Source: Asterias rubens | Taxonomy: Eukaryota; Echinodermata; Asteroidea; Forcipulatida; Asteriidae | Assembly: GCF_902459465.1 (NCBI RefSeq) | Contig: NC_047062.1 | Location: forward strand, 25,909,866 to 25,973,865 | Length of the DNA stretch: 64,000 bases | Direction: 5' to 3' | In this document: piece after piece, positions 48,701 to 59,469 of the stretch | How positions within the stretch are numbered: the first letter of the stretch is position 1 | Layout: the number at the start of each line of letters is the position of its first letter | Made by a program: the position numbers and the translations under genes | The notes under the pieces: model-generated | Databases searched by the model: none | Told to the model about the DNA's origin: nothing | The model's input: only the letters and a program-made list of their open reading frames with translations

Positions 48701-51700
48701 ATTGGCTGTTTTGAAAAAGCCGCTGGTGGCCGCCAATATCTGTACCCAATTTCATAGAGCTGCTAAGCTCAATAATTTGCTTAGCATGAAATTTCTTCCT
48801 TCATTAAAACAGGATTAACCAACCAAAATTTTATTTGTTGCTTATTACTGGTATTTAGCTGTTGTTTGCTTATCCTGAAAATCACGTGGAAATTTAGTTG
48901 GTAATCTTGTTTTTATTCAGGCAAAAATTTCATGCTAAGCAAATTGTTGTGCTTAGCAGCTCTACAAAATTGGGCCCTGTAAAGGGTTAAGGAGCTACAA
49001 CTGAGGCCTAAGCACTTTGAGAGATGAATGCTTCTTACCTTATGACGTTGATAGTACTGTAGTGACCCTGCTCCTCCTACTTCCTCCCCGGTCCACATCA
49101 CCATTCTCATCGTCCTCTTTGGTCTCAGCCCTAGCTGTCTTATAACCGATAATGCCTGCAAGAAACAACAACTCAATAGCTCCAACAATAATAAGAATAA
49201 TAGTGGCTCCATATATAGCGCCCATATCCTTCACTCAGTGACGCTCATGGCGCTTAAAGGCACTGGACACTATAGGTAAATACTCAAAACAACTGTTAGC
49301 ATTAAAAACTCACTTGGTAGTGAGCAATGGAGAGCTGTAGGTAGTATAAAACATTTTAAGAAACAGCTCCCTCTGAGGTAACATAGTTTTTTTTTTAAGA
49401 AGTAATTTCTCACTGAAATATTTGAATTGATTTCAAGACCTCAGCTGAGGTCTCAAAATCAAGCATCTGAAAGCACACAACTTCGTGTGACAAGGGTGTT
49501 TTTTCTTTCACTTGCAACTTCGACGACCAACTGAGTTCAAATGTTCACAGGTTTTTTATTTTATGGTATTTCATAGCACCCTGGTCAACATACAACTAGC
49601 CAGTTGAATAATTTAAATATGATATTATGCATGAACTCACCTGCCAAGAGATGAAAGCTCCACCCCCATCGTCCATAGCACCCTGGCCAACATCCCAACT
49701 ATCCAGATGGCCAGATACCAACACAACCTGAGCAAAGAAGAAAATAATGATACAAGTTGAAACAATCTTGCATAACTATACATGTAGTATCATAACAAAC
49801 TGACAAGACAGGGCTACACTAAAACTGATTTGCGCTATCGACCAAAATCAACTCAGAAGCAAGTTGCCACCTACTGTACTCTTGGGCCTGACAAAAGGCC
49901 CCCTTAAGTCCAAAGGATGTAAGCATAAGTATCATCTATGAGGAGTCTGGCTGGTTCGCTCGGCCCCAGCAGCCAGTATCCAGGACTGCTGGGATGGGCT
50001 AATCAGCTTGCACCGATTCATGTTCAGGAAGTACGTCATGCGTGCAGTGCATAGAAATATGGCGCAGTGTGAGTGTGATGCATGATGGGACTGCGCATTA
50101 TTAATATAAACCAATGAGAGCGCATGATACGTTTGCCCATCCCAGCGCCTTTGGTTAAAAGCAAGGGGCTGGGGACGAGCCAATCTGGCTGGTAGAGCAG
50201 ATTGCACAACCTTGTTATAACTTTTTACCCAGCAATTATGGTTAGGTAATTCCTTGCTCAAGGATACAAGTGTCATGCCGGGTATCAAACCAACACTCTG
50301 CTGCTGACATCACCAAAGTTTGGGTCTGGTTAACTACACCGCTCGGCCAGGACACGCCATAAGTTTATCTAAATATTCTATCTTATATAAATAAAAACCA
50401 CGAGGGAAAACTGACTGGGTAAATTTTAAAATGATTTTGGGGATAAACAGAGAAACAATTAACTAGAGTGAGACTCGAACCAACGACCTCCGGATTAACG
50501 TGCCGGCACTCTACCTAGCTCAGTTGGCCCTATGTTGGTGGTGTCCCTATTTTGTCAATATCTTTGTTCAGGGGTGCCAGTCAGAAGCTATACAACCGTT
50601 AACTGCCATATAGGGATCATACCCAAATAACAATACAACCTGGAAAGCGGCAGCCGGATCACCTTAAGGGGATGCGACTTGTTTTTGTCTTAAACAAAGA
50701 GAACCTTACCTCCTCAGGGTATACACTTCCGACTACCTCGGCCACAGTGTTACGAGATGTTACCTCTGGAAGAGTCTTGGCTTCCATGTTGAGATGGATA
50801 ACTAGCTTTGTACCTGTGCAAAGAGAAACATGATGAAACAAATATTATTCCTTTCTCACTGACAGGAAACAAAAGTTTATTTGTTACCTTTCCTGTGAAA
50901 AAAAAAACACTCAAGAGATCATCAGGAGTCAAAGTTTTAGCCAAAGCACAAGTAAAAGTACTTATATAAATCTGTGCAAAGTTGCTGCTGCTATGGGTAT
51001 AGTACATTGGTTGCCTAGCCCTGGCGGCCTTACACTTTCGTATTATACTACAGTGACGTCCTGGATATCAGGGTCCATTTCTGGGGCGGAAAATTTTCAA
51101 AGCTTCCTCTGTACACAGATACAGAGTCCTAACTATTAAGGCCCTTTTCTGGGGCGAATTTTTTCATAAGCTTCATAACTCAACTCTTACCTGCAAGAAA
51201 CCACTAATTTCAACAGATTCACATTCCATGGCAGCATATATATTTCTGTGGTGGGTTGGTCGTCGTATATTCTTCACAAATCCGTCATTTTCATGAAATA
51301 ATGCAGCTCCAAACGTTAAGAAATTCCCATTTTTGTTTGTATTCTCACAGGCTGCCGTGTGTACCCAACACGCACGACGCTCAAATCTTGCGTTGCGTTT
51401 GTGTGTCAAAAATCCATGCGTCTTGCATGTTGCGTCTTGCATGCGAATGTGTACGCATACACGCGGCAACAGAAAACACTGTGAGAAAATGATCAAAACA
51501 GGAATTTTGTAATGTTGGGAGCTGCATTATTTCACGAAAATGACGGATTTGTGAGGAATATATGAGGACCAACACCCAACGCAGAAAAATGTATGCTGCC
51601 ATGGAATGTGAATCTGTTGTGAATTAGTGGCTTCTTGCAGGTAAGATTAGAGTTATGAAGCTTATGAACAAATTTGCCCCAGAAGGGCCTTAATAGTTAG

Positions 51701-54700
51701 GACTCTGTATCTGTGTACAGAGGAAGAGTCCTATATAGGGCTAATTGGTTGCCATGGAATACTACATCAATTACCATGGGATAGTACATCTGTTGTTAAG
51801 TAGTACCTTGTAAATGCCTTTCATTTGCTGGAACCTAAAAATAAGACATACATATCATGTGATACCCTCTCAACCCATAAGGGGCGTTATAATTAAAAAA
51901 TGCATTTACTACAGCTGTATACTATTCTACTGTTACAGGGACTCAAGAAGGACGGAAATTCTACTTTGAGTCAAGTCTGCCCAAATTGGCGCGTAGATTT
52001 TGAAAGAGTTGGAACAAACCTCTGGCTGCCATTCTTGCTAACATTTCTGCATCCTCAACAGCTATGCAAGCCACTGGGATCTTCTTCACACCATCAGAGT
52101 AATCCTGTCATAATCACACACAAACAATTGCATCACCAATCAGAAAATAATTACATGCTTTGGTTGTACATGTATATGCACTTCAGAGTTTGTTGGTTGA
52201 ATGATCTTCCCATCAAGGGAACCAACTCGGCAAACTCCCACAAAGGGATATTAACACCTAGCTGACAACAGCCAATCTCTCTCATACAAACATTGGTTTA
52301 ACGTCTATGATTATGAATTGCACAAATCAAGAAATTGTGATTCAGTAACTAGACGACAATATTTATTATAGCCATTGTGAAATCAGCGGTTAGCTGGGGG
52401 ATTCGAACCCACAACCTTGTGATTGCAAGTCCTGCAGTCTAACCACTTGACCATGGTGACGAGGTCCAATTCCATAGAGCTGCTTAATGAGAAAGAATTG
52501 CTTAACATATCATATTTCTGCTTAGCAGAACTTGGCAGGATATCAGTCACAGATGTAACATATGAAATGGAAATTCGCTCAGTAAGCACAAAATTGGCCC
52601 ATACCTGCCAGCCAGTATGTGGACTGTGAATGGAGAACGAGGCTACAGAACGAACCAAGCTTGCTACACCTCCAAGTTTGGCTGTATGAACAGCGCTGAA
52701 GTCCCTGTAAGCAACTGAAACACCATAGTTCACCCAGGGCTGGTTGAAGACCACAATCTTACCAGGAACCTGGAATTTGTCAGAGGGAGGAAACGGAGAA
52801 ATAAAAATAATAACAGAAGTAATAATACATTTTTATATAGCGCTCTATCACAGCCTGAAGAAGGGCGTATCAAAGCGCTTCGGACATTATTTACCCCTGG
52901 TAACTGAGCCATATATTTCATTCCGTTTAAAAACCATCTCAGCTCCCTTGGGAGTGTACAGCCGGTGCTGCAAGTTACCGCGCTCCAAGCTAATCATTCA
53001 CATAAACCATCTCGGCCCTCGCAGGTACCCATTTTCACCCTGGGTTGAGAGAAGCAATGGTGGCTTGCTCAAGGACACAAGTGTCACGACCGGGATTTGA
53101 ACCCACATCCCGATTACTTAACCACCAGAACTTGAGTCCGATGCTCTTATCCGCTCGGCCACAACACCCCAGAAAGGAGTGAGGTTTTAGTTTGAGATTA
53201 GAATGTAGAGTTGGGGCAGTAGAGAAAATAATAAGGGAAGTTATGCCTTTGATGATACAAGCATGGAATTTGGCGCACAGTTAGAGTATATCATGAGAAA
53301 GATATTTGCCTATGTAGGCCATTGCAGATTCGCTTTTAGAAAAATATTGGTAGAATAACAAGCAGTTTTTTGGTAACTTTCATAATGGCAGCTGTGCTAA
53401 ACTACCAACACTGACAAATCTGAGGACTCCTGTGCCCCAAAACTTTCTTAGTCTGATGACTGTGCACCAATCTTCATTGGCACAATCCCATCACCTATAC
53501 ATGTACCGACCAAACTAGAGCCGAGGAATAACTGTGGTTTAAGTCTACAATTTGTCCTTATGAAAGTGGGAACAAAATGACAAGTCTCTAACTTAACATG
53601 AAAATTTTTGTCAAATGTAATTTTATTTGACACCCTTTCGAGCAAAATTTGAAACATGATGTCATTCATGGATGTCATTATCTATCATGTCTGTACATTC
53701 CAAAAAGTTATTGCTGTGCCAGTCAAAAGATCAAATTCAATGGCGCTTTGTTTTTGAAGAGTATCAAATAAAGTAACATCTTAATGTCAGGTTAGAGACT
53801 TGTAAAATCTTCTTGAAAATGAGTACATCACAGAACAGAATTCGACCTTGGTTCCCCCTTAAAACCTGTCAAAAAAAGTTGAAATCAAAGCACAAGATAG
53901 AAAAAAATACCTCATTAGCTCGCTTTTGTAGTTCATCAAACGAACTCACAACAATAGCTTCAGCAGTGATTCCTGAAACAAGGAAAACCAAATTATGATG
54001 AACCACAGAAACAAGATGGAGATAATATTGAAAAAAAACAAAAAAACTTTTTCTAAACATTTGGGGCAAGCTTTTGCATTGCATACAACCTCCCTCTGTA
54101 ACTTAAAAAAAAACTTGCCCCTAACCATGTGACATTATATCAACACTGGATGTAGTATGAGAACTTCAAATGAGCATTCACTTGCGACTCATTATGGGAA
54201 AGCTCCATTAAAGAAACAGGCTAGAACAAAACTGTCTTTTCATCTGACACATAACACCTGTTATCCCAATGTAATTACCTTTTCCAAACAGTGGAGTTTT
54301 GGATCATGCATATACACCAGTAGGGCTGCTGCCTGCCTCGGGCAGCTTAAATGCTCATGTATTAAGTTTGATGACCCAAGTAATTCAATGTAAAAACATG
54401 CCACTGGATGTATAGTTTTCTTGAGTTTGTGGCGAAACTCAGGAAACCTACAAAAGGAGCTTTTCCGACAAGGCACTGGCATGTACCCAATATCTATCAA
54501 ATCCAACGCAAAAACGGCTTCTTCACAACGGACTCATAGACCGATCCATTAAGCTCCGCCCCATTGCGTATTGACCATTCACAACGCAACGAAGGTCCAA
54601 CAAATAAAGTCTGACATGCGTGCGCGTATGCTTGGCACCCGCGGCAGAGTTGTGCAGAAAGGCTTTGGAGAGGCTCACGTATTTTTGCTCGCACGTGCAT

Positions 54701-57700
54701 CTTGGGCGGAGCCAAATGGATCGGTCTAACTGCCGGAATACGTCTCGCATTTCCTTGGATGAACCGACCCACAACGTTATGAAAGTAAAATGTCAAAGAG
54801 GTTTTGACTTTACCGCCAGGAGGAGTTCCAATGCTGCTTCCCAGACCCATCATGATCAGATTGTACCGTCTTGGTTCCAGCAACATCGCCGACTCGTTGC
54901 CTCTCACCCAGTGAGGAACCTGTGGAGTGTTTAGAATAGATAAGATTTATTTATTCATCATGCAAACATGACAAACAAATTCTCAGTCATAAAACACACA
55001 GAAAATACACTGATGGACACTATTGGTAATTATTCAAAATAATTGTTGGCATAAAAACTTACTTGGTATTGAGCAATGGAGAGCTGTTGACAGTATAAAA
55101 CATTGTAAAAAACGGCTCCCTCTGAAGTAACGTAGTTTTGAGAAAGAAGTATTAATTTCTCACTAAGTTTGGAATTACCTTGACAGCTTCTCCATGGACA
55201 TTGTCTAGGCCATCTTTCTTGAGCTTATCCAGCATGAAATCTGAAATTTCAATAAAGTTTTTGACTGTAGTTTTGGCCATAGAAATACCAACTGCTCATT
55301 TCCGAGGCAAACCATCCTCCCAAAAGAAACATTACACATTGTTGTACCAACAGTTTAGTTCACTGGATGTGCACAGCTTCAAACATTACTTCCCATATGA
55401 ATGAATGGCTTGAATTTGGGGGGGGGGATCACTAAGACTGAAGGGTCTGTAGCTCAAAGACACCTTTTCAACTATCTGATGTTATTGTTTACTTGACCAG
55501 TAGGCCTACAGGTTAAACTACAACCACCTTCAGCAAGTCTCTTGAGTGGCTTATTTTTTTTAATGGATTGCTTACCGATTGAGTCTTCCAGATTTTGGGA
55601 GCCAGTAAACCGACTTCCAAATGTATCTGTAAACACAGCGAGGCGGTCATACGCCTGTCCTTTTGCGCTGCCATTCACGACAAAATCCATAATCTGGTTT
55701 GCAACATCTGATCAAAATATAACAAAGAGAAGAATATAACTTACACGCAATTAAATTTCCAATGTTCACATTAAAGGCAGTGGACACCATTGGTAACTAC
55801 TCAAAATAATTATTAGCATAAAACCTTACTTGGTAACAAGTAATGGGGAGAGGTTGATAGTGTAAAACATTGTGAGAAACGGCTCCCTCTGAAGTGATGT
55901 AGTTTTTGAGAGAGAAGTAATTTCCCACAAATTTGATTTTGAGACGGCAGATTTAGAATTTGAGTTCTCGAATTCAAGCATAGCACACAACTTTGTGTGA
56001 CAAGTTGTTTTTTCTTTCATCATTATCTCGCAACTTCGACGACCAATTGAGCTCAAATTTTCACACGTTTGTTATTTTATGCATATATGTTGAGGTACAC
56101 CAAGTGAGAAGACTGGTCTTTTACAATTACCAATAGTGTCCAGGGTCTTTAAGGACCATGTTACTAGTCCTTGTTTGTTACACAATTAGCTCAAATGAAA
56201 GGGTGGAAATAGCACCGCCTGCTTTGATTATTATCATTTTATGACATGGCAAAAAGTATCTCATAAAGTATTAAGCTGCTTCTTTTACAATTTACTATGA
56301 CACAAAAATAATCACAAAATACAAACGGTAGTATCTTGCCTGCCAGAAAATGCCCTGGAATGTTCACAGAAAAAATTGTCAGAAAAAAATGTGTCATGGT
56401 CTACAGTTTACAGGCATCTCACTCAAGTGTGCTACTATAGTGCAGTCAGTATTTTCTATCATTATAACCTTGCATCGATGCTGAATGAAAGAAACGGTGT
56501 GTATTGGTCGAGTGGGCCAGTGCACTGGTCTCGATTTCTGATGGCTGATCAATTCATCAGCAGGCTTCCATTCAGCAAGGCAACAAACCATAAGTATAAT
56601 ATTGTGACTGGCAAGTTAATTCAATAAAGTGTGTATTGACCCAGCTCATCTTATATCATCTAGTTGTGGTTTTGGAGACAGATTGCCTGTGTATAACTAT
56701 AGTGCAGTGGTGCATACAGTGTTCATTTTACACAATTCATATTTAGTGAGACACAAACTTTTTTGACTCCCAAAATGGTACACCTTGGGCAGACAGTAGC
56801 CTGGTATTGGTGAAGTTGTCCTTTGCAGAGTTCACTGCCTAATTGGTTACCGTCCTCTGTGTACTGTACACTAACTGTACAGTGATTCATGGCCCTGTAT
56901 CAATTGCTAAATCACAGAGCTGCATGTGTGCATAGCGAGCCCTCTATGGGTGAATCATGAAAAAGCTGAATCGCTATCAGTGTTCCTATAGATAGACCTT
57001 TGTCATGCTGCCTCCATCTTGGTCATGTTCCTTAACTATCAATAACTAATGCTATATAATAATTTTCCGAATAGAAACCAGACTATTTTGTTCTTCCAGC
57101 CTCGGTTTGGTTACATTGATTTCAGTGGAAGAAATTCGAAAATGGCTGCACCATGATAAAGGTTCATTGGGCAGCAGAAATGCTGTAAGACTGTCTATCA
57201 CAAAATAAAAACCAATTGCTGTGTGGACTTCAATGAAGGGGGAAATTTAATTCACCTTTATAACCAGCAATTTCTTTCTTGACTCTTTGTAGGTCTGTAA
57301 TGTCATAACTGTCCACCAGTGGTTTGCCGCAAGAGACTGCGAGATGGCAGAGAATCAATGCTGCAAGTATGGAAATAAAGCAAATCCAAAGAATAAAACC
57401 ATCAAAACAACAGAGGGTTTGGGGCCTACAGTTTAATACAGGAATTGTTATGGGGAGGAGTTGGGGGGAGGAGTTGGGGGAGGAGTTGGGCAGATCCGGG
57501 ATGGAGGATGAGGCAGGAAAGATGATGTGTTTCACAAAAATTTTATAAAGGAAAAAATGAACCATAAACAATCATATCTGGGTAAAAAGATAGGCCTACT
57601 ATTTCCTTAGGGTCAACAAACTCAACTTTATCAGGGGTGTTTCCCTCACTGCATGCGATGCAAAGAAAACAGCCCCTAGAAAACGATGACAACCATTAAG

Positions 57701-59260
57701 TCTCCTCCCGATTGACCAAAACTTGGAGAAAGGTAAGGTGAAATGGGGAGGGGGGGGGGGGTCCTTCGCTTCATGTACTACTTGGATAGCTAAAAGTCAA
57801 GGCATCATAACTTTTGTGGCCTGCTGAAAGGTTTCAACAAACACTAAATAATTCACATTTTTTGACATTGACAATCAAATCACATGGCTCAACTCTCAGA
57901 CTACATTGTGCTATTCCATGCCCAATAATCTGATAATGATTAGCCAATCATGCCAGTGAATCTACCTATTCCATAGCTCCACTTTAGTTACACAAATTGT
58001 AACGCTCCAGCAATGGTCACAGACCTTCGACCCTCGCTGGAGCGTTACAAACTGTAACTATTTATTATAAGCTCCACTTCTGTGGCCAAGCTTGAAATCC
58101 TATTTGCTAGACCAGGTTGGTTGGACTCTAATTGCGATAGCGTAACCCTCCCCCCCCCTACAGCCGTCGGAAAGAGGGTTACGTTTATCGCAACTAGTTG
58201 GACTCCTCCTTTGCAAACATACTTGAAGTTGAAACGGCTATTCGCATCCTTTCAATTCATGAAGTGGATTGGCGGCCCTTAAAAATAGGGCTGTATAAAA
58301 GTACAAGTGGGGCTGTAGTTGTAGGCCATTACATTAGCCAAGGTGAAGTCCTGCCAGAGATACAGCTGTATAAGGTCGTCAAACATTAAATATTTGTCAA
58401 GTTTTTTAAATGTTTAATTAAATTTAGTGTTTTTATAGACCCAGTAACATGGGCGCTGTACTCCTTTTTTCGAAATGTTGTCATTATCGGTCGTACTACT
58501 ACTAGCAACCTATCATAACAAAATTTCAAAAAAAGGAGTACAGCACCCTAGCCCCACTTGTGTGCATGTGGCCAAGGTAAGGATTCAGCTAGCCTTGTCC
58601 ACACAAGTGGGGCTAACAGCACCCCAGTTACTGGGTCCAAGTCTAGTATTTTTATATAGTAATTATCAAAAATTAGTTCAGTTGATGTGATTGAATTGAT
58701 GTTGGTAGTAATAAATATAAAGGAATCGTGGTTAGGTTATTTTTGAATAGTAAGGTTGCATACGTTTCTTTATTTATTCAATTCAAAGAAAAACAGAAAT
58801 AATCAACAATCACCGAAAACTGACAATTGGACTTGGAGGATAAAATTAAGGATAACTTTTCATATGGCGCCACCACCTTTTCACTAATTTTCACAAAAAG
58901 GGATATCTCATTGAGGTAAATTAGATACTATATTATTTCATATCGAATGAAAAAGTGGTGGCGCCATACGGAAACTTTTCCAAAATCAATAGGGTGGTCA
59001 TATTTTCTCCAATGATAGCCGTCCCATTAACCATTTCTACCTACAGTACATACCCAACCAAGTTGATTGTGTTTCACTGTTTGGTTTGTGTGTACAAAAC
59101 AAGCCGAGCCGAGCGGAGCGAGGACTGAGGAAGTCCAGCAACAGCGTACAGTTATTTAGCACTGAGAAAGTACACATTGACGTGTCCATGGATGGAGGAA
59201 TGGACTGAGAAGAGTTTACTTACCAACAATAACATTTGGAGATATTGGTGCTTGGACCAT
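45732..59260 (-). CDS. CPQ: Carboxypeptidase Q (plasma glutamate carboxypeptidase), complete, 14 exons
   Basis: Exons: 59260-59224, 57360-57256, 55707-55576, 55240-55179, 54919-54814, 53972-53911, 52769-52605, 52104-52020, 50813-50710, 49727-49641, 49155-49039, 48034-47959, 46561-46382, 45841-45732. All junctions are GT-AG with matching phases; the product is 475 residues (human about 472). CPQ is a zinc dipeptidase of family M28, secreted or lysosomal, that removes unsubstituted N-terminal residues from dipeptides. A signal peptide (core [14 protein letters not shown], residues 10-23) is formed only after splicing of the 12-codon first exon. Metal and catalytic residues are all present: H293 and D305 (SGHLD, AMDDGG), catalytic E339 with zinc ligand E340 (WTGEE), D367 (MESD) and H437 (FWYHHSD). 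Other strong blocks are [37 protein letters not shown] and the C-terminal [11 protein letters not shown]. The gene looks intact. The first exon was chosen because it supplies an ATG, a GTAAGT donor in the right phase and a plausible signal peptide; exon 2 read through upstream gives a poorer N-terminus. Confidence 0.96.
45885..46165 (-). mobile_element. Retroposon tail with TAATAATAAT and AAAGCGC
   Basis: AATAATAATATTAATGGCTT followed by TATAAAGCGCTCATATCCAT and CACTCAGTGGCG, then GGTTTACAAGGTGCTG and TGCACTGGGTTCTTTTATGT. The same blocks recur near 10580-10930, 12905-13200, 16690-17110 and 2090-2440. Confidence 0.6.
46190..46334. mobile_element. Right half of a family A element near CPQ exon 13
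   Basis: Only the half from the CTTTCATTATTCTC block to CATGTCCAGTGCCGTTAA remains. It ends about 50 bases from the exon 13 donor. Confidence 0.6.
46700..47290. repeat. Diverged tandem duplication of about 300 bp in CPQ intron 12
   Basis: Two copies (about 46700-46990 and 47005-47290) share, in order, AAAAACAGAT, TTGTTGGAAACAA-like, TTCAATTGAAAGTTTGC, TTAAAACATCTGTTAA, ATGCCAACCA and GTTTATCAACAAT. They are diverged and not coding. Confidence 0.75.
47562..47934. mobile_element. Family A element in CPQ intron 12
   Basis: From GGCACTAGAAACCTTTGG to CCAATAGTGTTCAATGCC. It ends about 25 bases from the CPQ exon 12 donor (47959). Confidence 0.7.
48188..48378. mobile_element. Family H element
   Basis: TAGACCGATCCATTAAGCTC at the left and GGATTGGTCTA at the right; about 91% of its interior layout matches by eye with the copy at 54537 (shared CATGCGTGCGCGTATGCTTGG). 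A family B end follows at 48395-48440. Confidence 0.7.
48738..48978. mobile_element. Foldback element with CCCAATTTCATAGAGCTGCT ends
   Basis: CCCAATTTCATAGAGCTGCT at the left, AGCAGCTCTACAAAATTGGG at the right. Relatives: 21538-21690, 52465-52602 and from 63800 onward. Confidence 0.75.
49252..49575. mobile_element. Family A element, right end lost
   Basis: Starts TTAAAGGCACTGGACACTAT. Perfect 18-bp central palindrome at 49436-49453; the copy stops after TTCACAGG. Confidence 0.7.
49858..50360 (-). mobile_element. SINE cluster with a diverged minisatellite-like segment
   Basis: 49858-49948 inverted resembles the 80-bp unit (GATGATACTTATGC, AGTAGGTGGC-like). 50185-50360 has GGCTGGTAGAGCAGATTGC, CAAGGATACAAGTGTC and ACACCGCTCGGCC, a SINE on the minus strand. 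Confidence 0.55.
50462..50690 (-). mobile_element. tRNA-derived SINE
   Basis: Minus strand CAACTGAGCTAGGTAGAGTG and TCGTTGGTTCGAGTCTCAC. A 150-bp extension to AAGTCGCATCCCC is shared with 2995-3100 and 8310-8470. Confidence 0.7.
51103..51726. mobile_element. 624-bp inverted repeat element in CPQ intron 8
   Basis: CTTCCTCTGTACACAGATAC at 51103 is inverted at 51707-51726. Pairing continues inward through CTTACCTGCAAGAAACCACT and CCATGGCAGCATA to GTGTACCCAACACGC near 51360, so almost the whole element folds back on itself with a centre near 51415. Confidence 0.85.
52383..52462 (-). mobile_element. tRNA-like SINE head beside CPQ exon 7
   Basis: Minus strand CACCATGGTCAAGTGGTTAG and GTGGGTTCGAATCCCC. 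The acceptor stem does not pair, so it is not a tRNA gene. Confidence 0.5.
52465..52602. mobile_element. Foldback element adjoining CPQ exon 7
   Basis: CCAATTCCATAGAGCTGCTT at the left, CACAAAATTGG at the right, ending three bases from the exon 7 donor (52605). Confidence 0.65.
52815..53168 (-). mobile_element. SINE with GCGC tail, minus strand
   Basis: ATTTTTATATAGCGCTCTAT (tail side) to CAAGGACACAAGTGTCACGA and TTGAACCCACATCC, ending GCTCGGCCACAACACCC. Confidence 0.6.
54537..54728. mobile_element. Family H element
   Basis: TAGACCGATCCATTAAGCTC and GGGCGGAGCCAAATGGATCG with GTCTA at the end. About 85 bases from CPQ exon 5. Confidence 0.75.
55010..55168. mobile_element. Half family A element beside the CPQ exon 4 donor
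   Basis: Reads GATGGACACTATTGG to AAGTATTAATTTCTCAC and stops about 11 bases from the end of exon 4 (55179). Confidence 0.65.
55772..56152. mobile_element. Family A element, full length, in CPQ intron 2
   Basis: From TTAAAGGCAGTGGACACCAT to ATAGTGTCCAGGGTCTTTAA. Confidence 0.8.
56155..57225. other. CPQ intron 2, unassigned
   Basis: No inverted or tandem repeat and no conserved reading frame seen. Confidence 0.35.
57449..57492. repeat. GGGGAGGAGTT short tandem repeat
   Basis: Three to four copies of GGGGAGGAGTTG, about 90 bases upstream (minus strand) of CPQ exon 2. Confidence 0.8.
57984..58060. repeat. Palindrome in CPQ intron 1
   Basis: TTGTAACGCTCCAGC pairs with GCTGGAGCGTTACAA; outer TAGTTACA and TGTAACTA also pair. 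Confidence 0.85.
58121..58206. repeat. Palindrome in CPQ intron 1
   Basis: TTGGACTCTAATTGCGATAG and GTAACCCTC pair with GAGGGTTAC and the following ATCGCAACTAGTTGGACTCC. Confidence 0.75.
58437..58638. repeat. Palindrome in CPQ intron 1
   Basis: TAGACCCAGTAACATGGGCG pairs with CCCAGTTACTGGGTCCA; inner GCTGTACTCCTTTTTT pairs with AAAAAAAGGAGTACAGC. Confidence 0.75.
58858..58983. repeat. Palindrome in CPQ intron 1
   Basis: CATATGGCGCCACCACCTTT pairs with AAAAGTGGTGGCGCCATACG. Confidence 0.8.
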
Positions 59261-59337
59261 TTTAGCAACAAGATGCGTGGAAAATAACAGGCGGTCGGCC
59301 GCTCCAAAACAAAATAGTGTCAATCCAGGTGGTTGGC

Positions 59338-59416
59338 CACGTGACTTACGAGCACGTGACTTTTACAACCACACGTGACAGAAAGTGAAAGGTCGGTTCG
59401 GTTCGCGCGCGCGCGG
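59338..59416. promoter_or_regulatory. CPQ upstream cluster of three CACGTGAC boxes plus a CG-alternating tract
   Basis: CACGTGAC occurs at 59338-59345, 59353-59360 and 59372-59379, that is 78-120 bases upstream of the CPQ ATG. CACGTGAC is eight of the ten bases of the palindromic CLEAR box (GTCACGTGAC) used by the MiT/TFE factors that control lysosomal genes; USF and Myc/Max also bind CACGTG. An alternating CG tract follows at about 59404-59415. No TATA box is apparent. Assigning this as the CPQ promoter rests on position only. Confidence 0.5.
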
Positions 59417-59469
59417 TCTCCTGATTTTCACATGGCAAGTCTGCTGCCACCTAGTGTTCCAAAGTCAAC

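Noticed and set aside
52383..52462. tRNA gene on the minus strand
   Set aside because: A- and B-box-like words are present, but the acceptor stem does not pair and the anticodon arm is irregular; SINE head.
57361..57571. Alternative CPQ N-terminus starting at 57571
   Set aside because: It adds about 65 residues before the hydrophobic stretch with poor signal-peptide form; the spliced 12-codon exon with matched phase is better.
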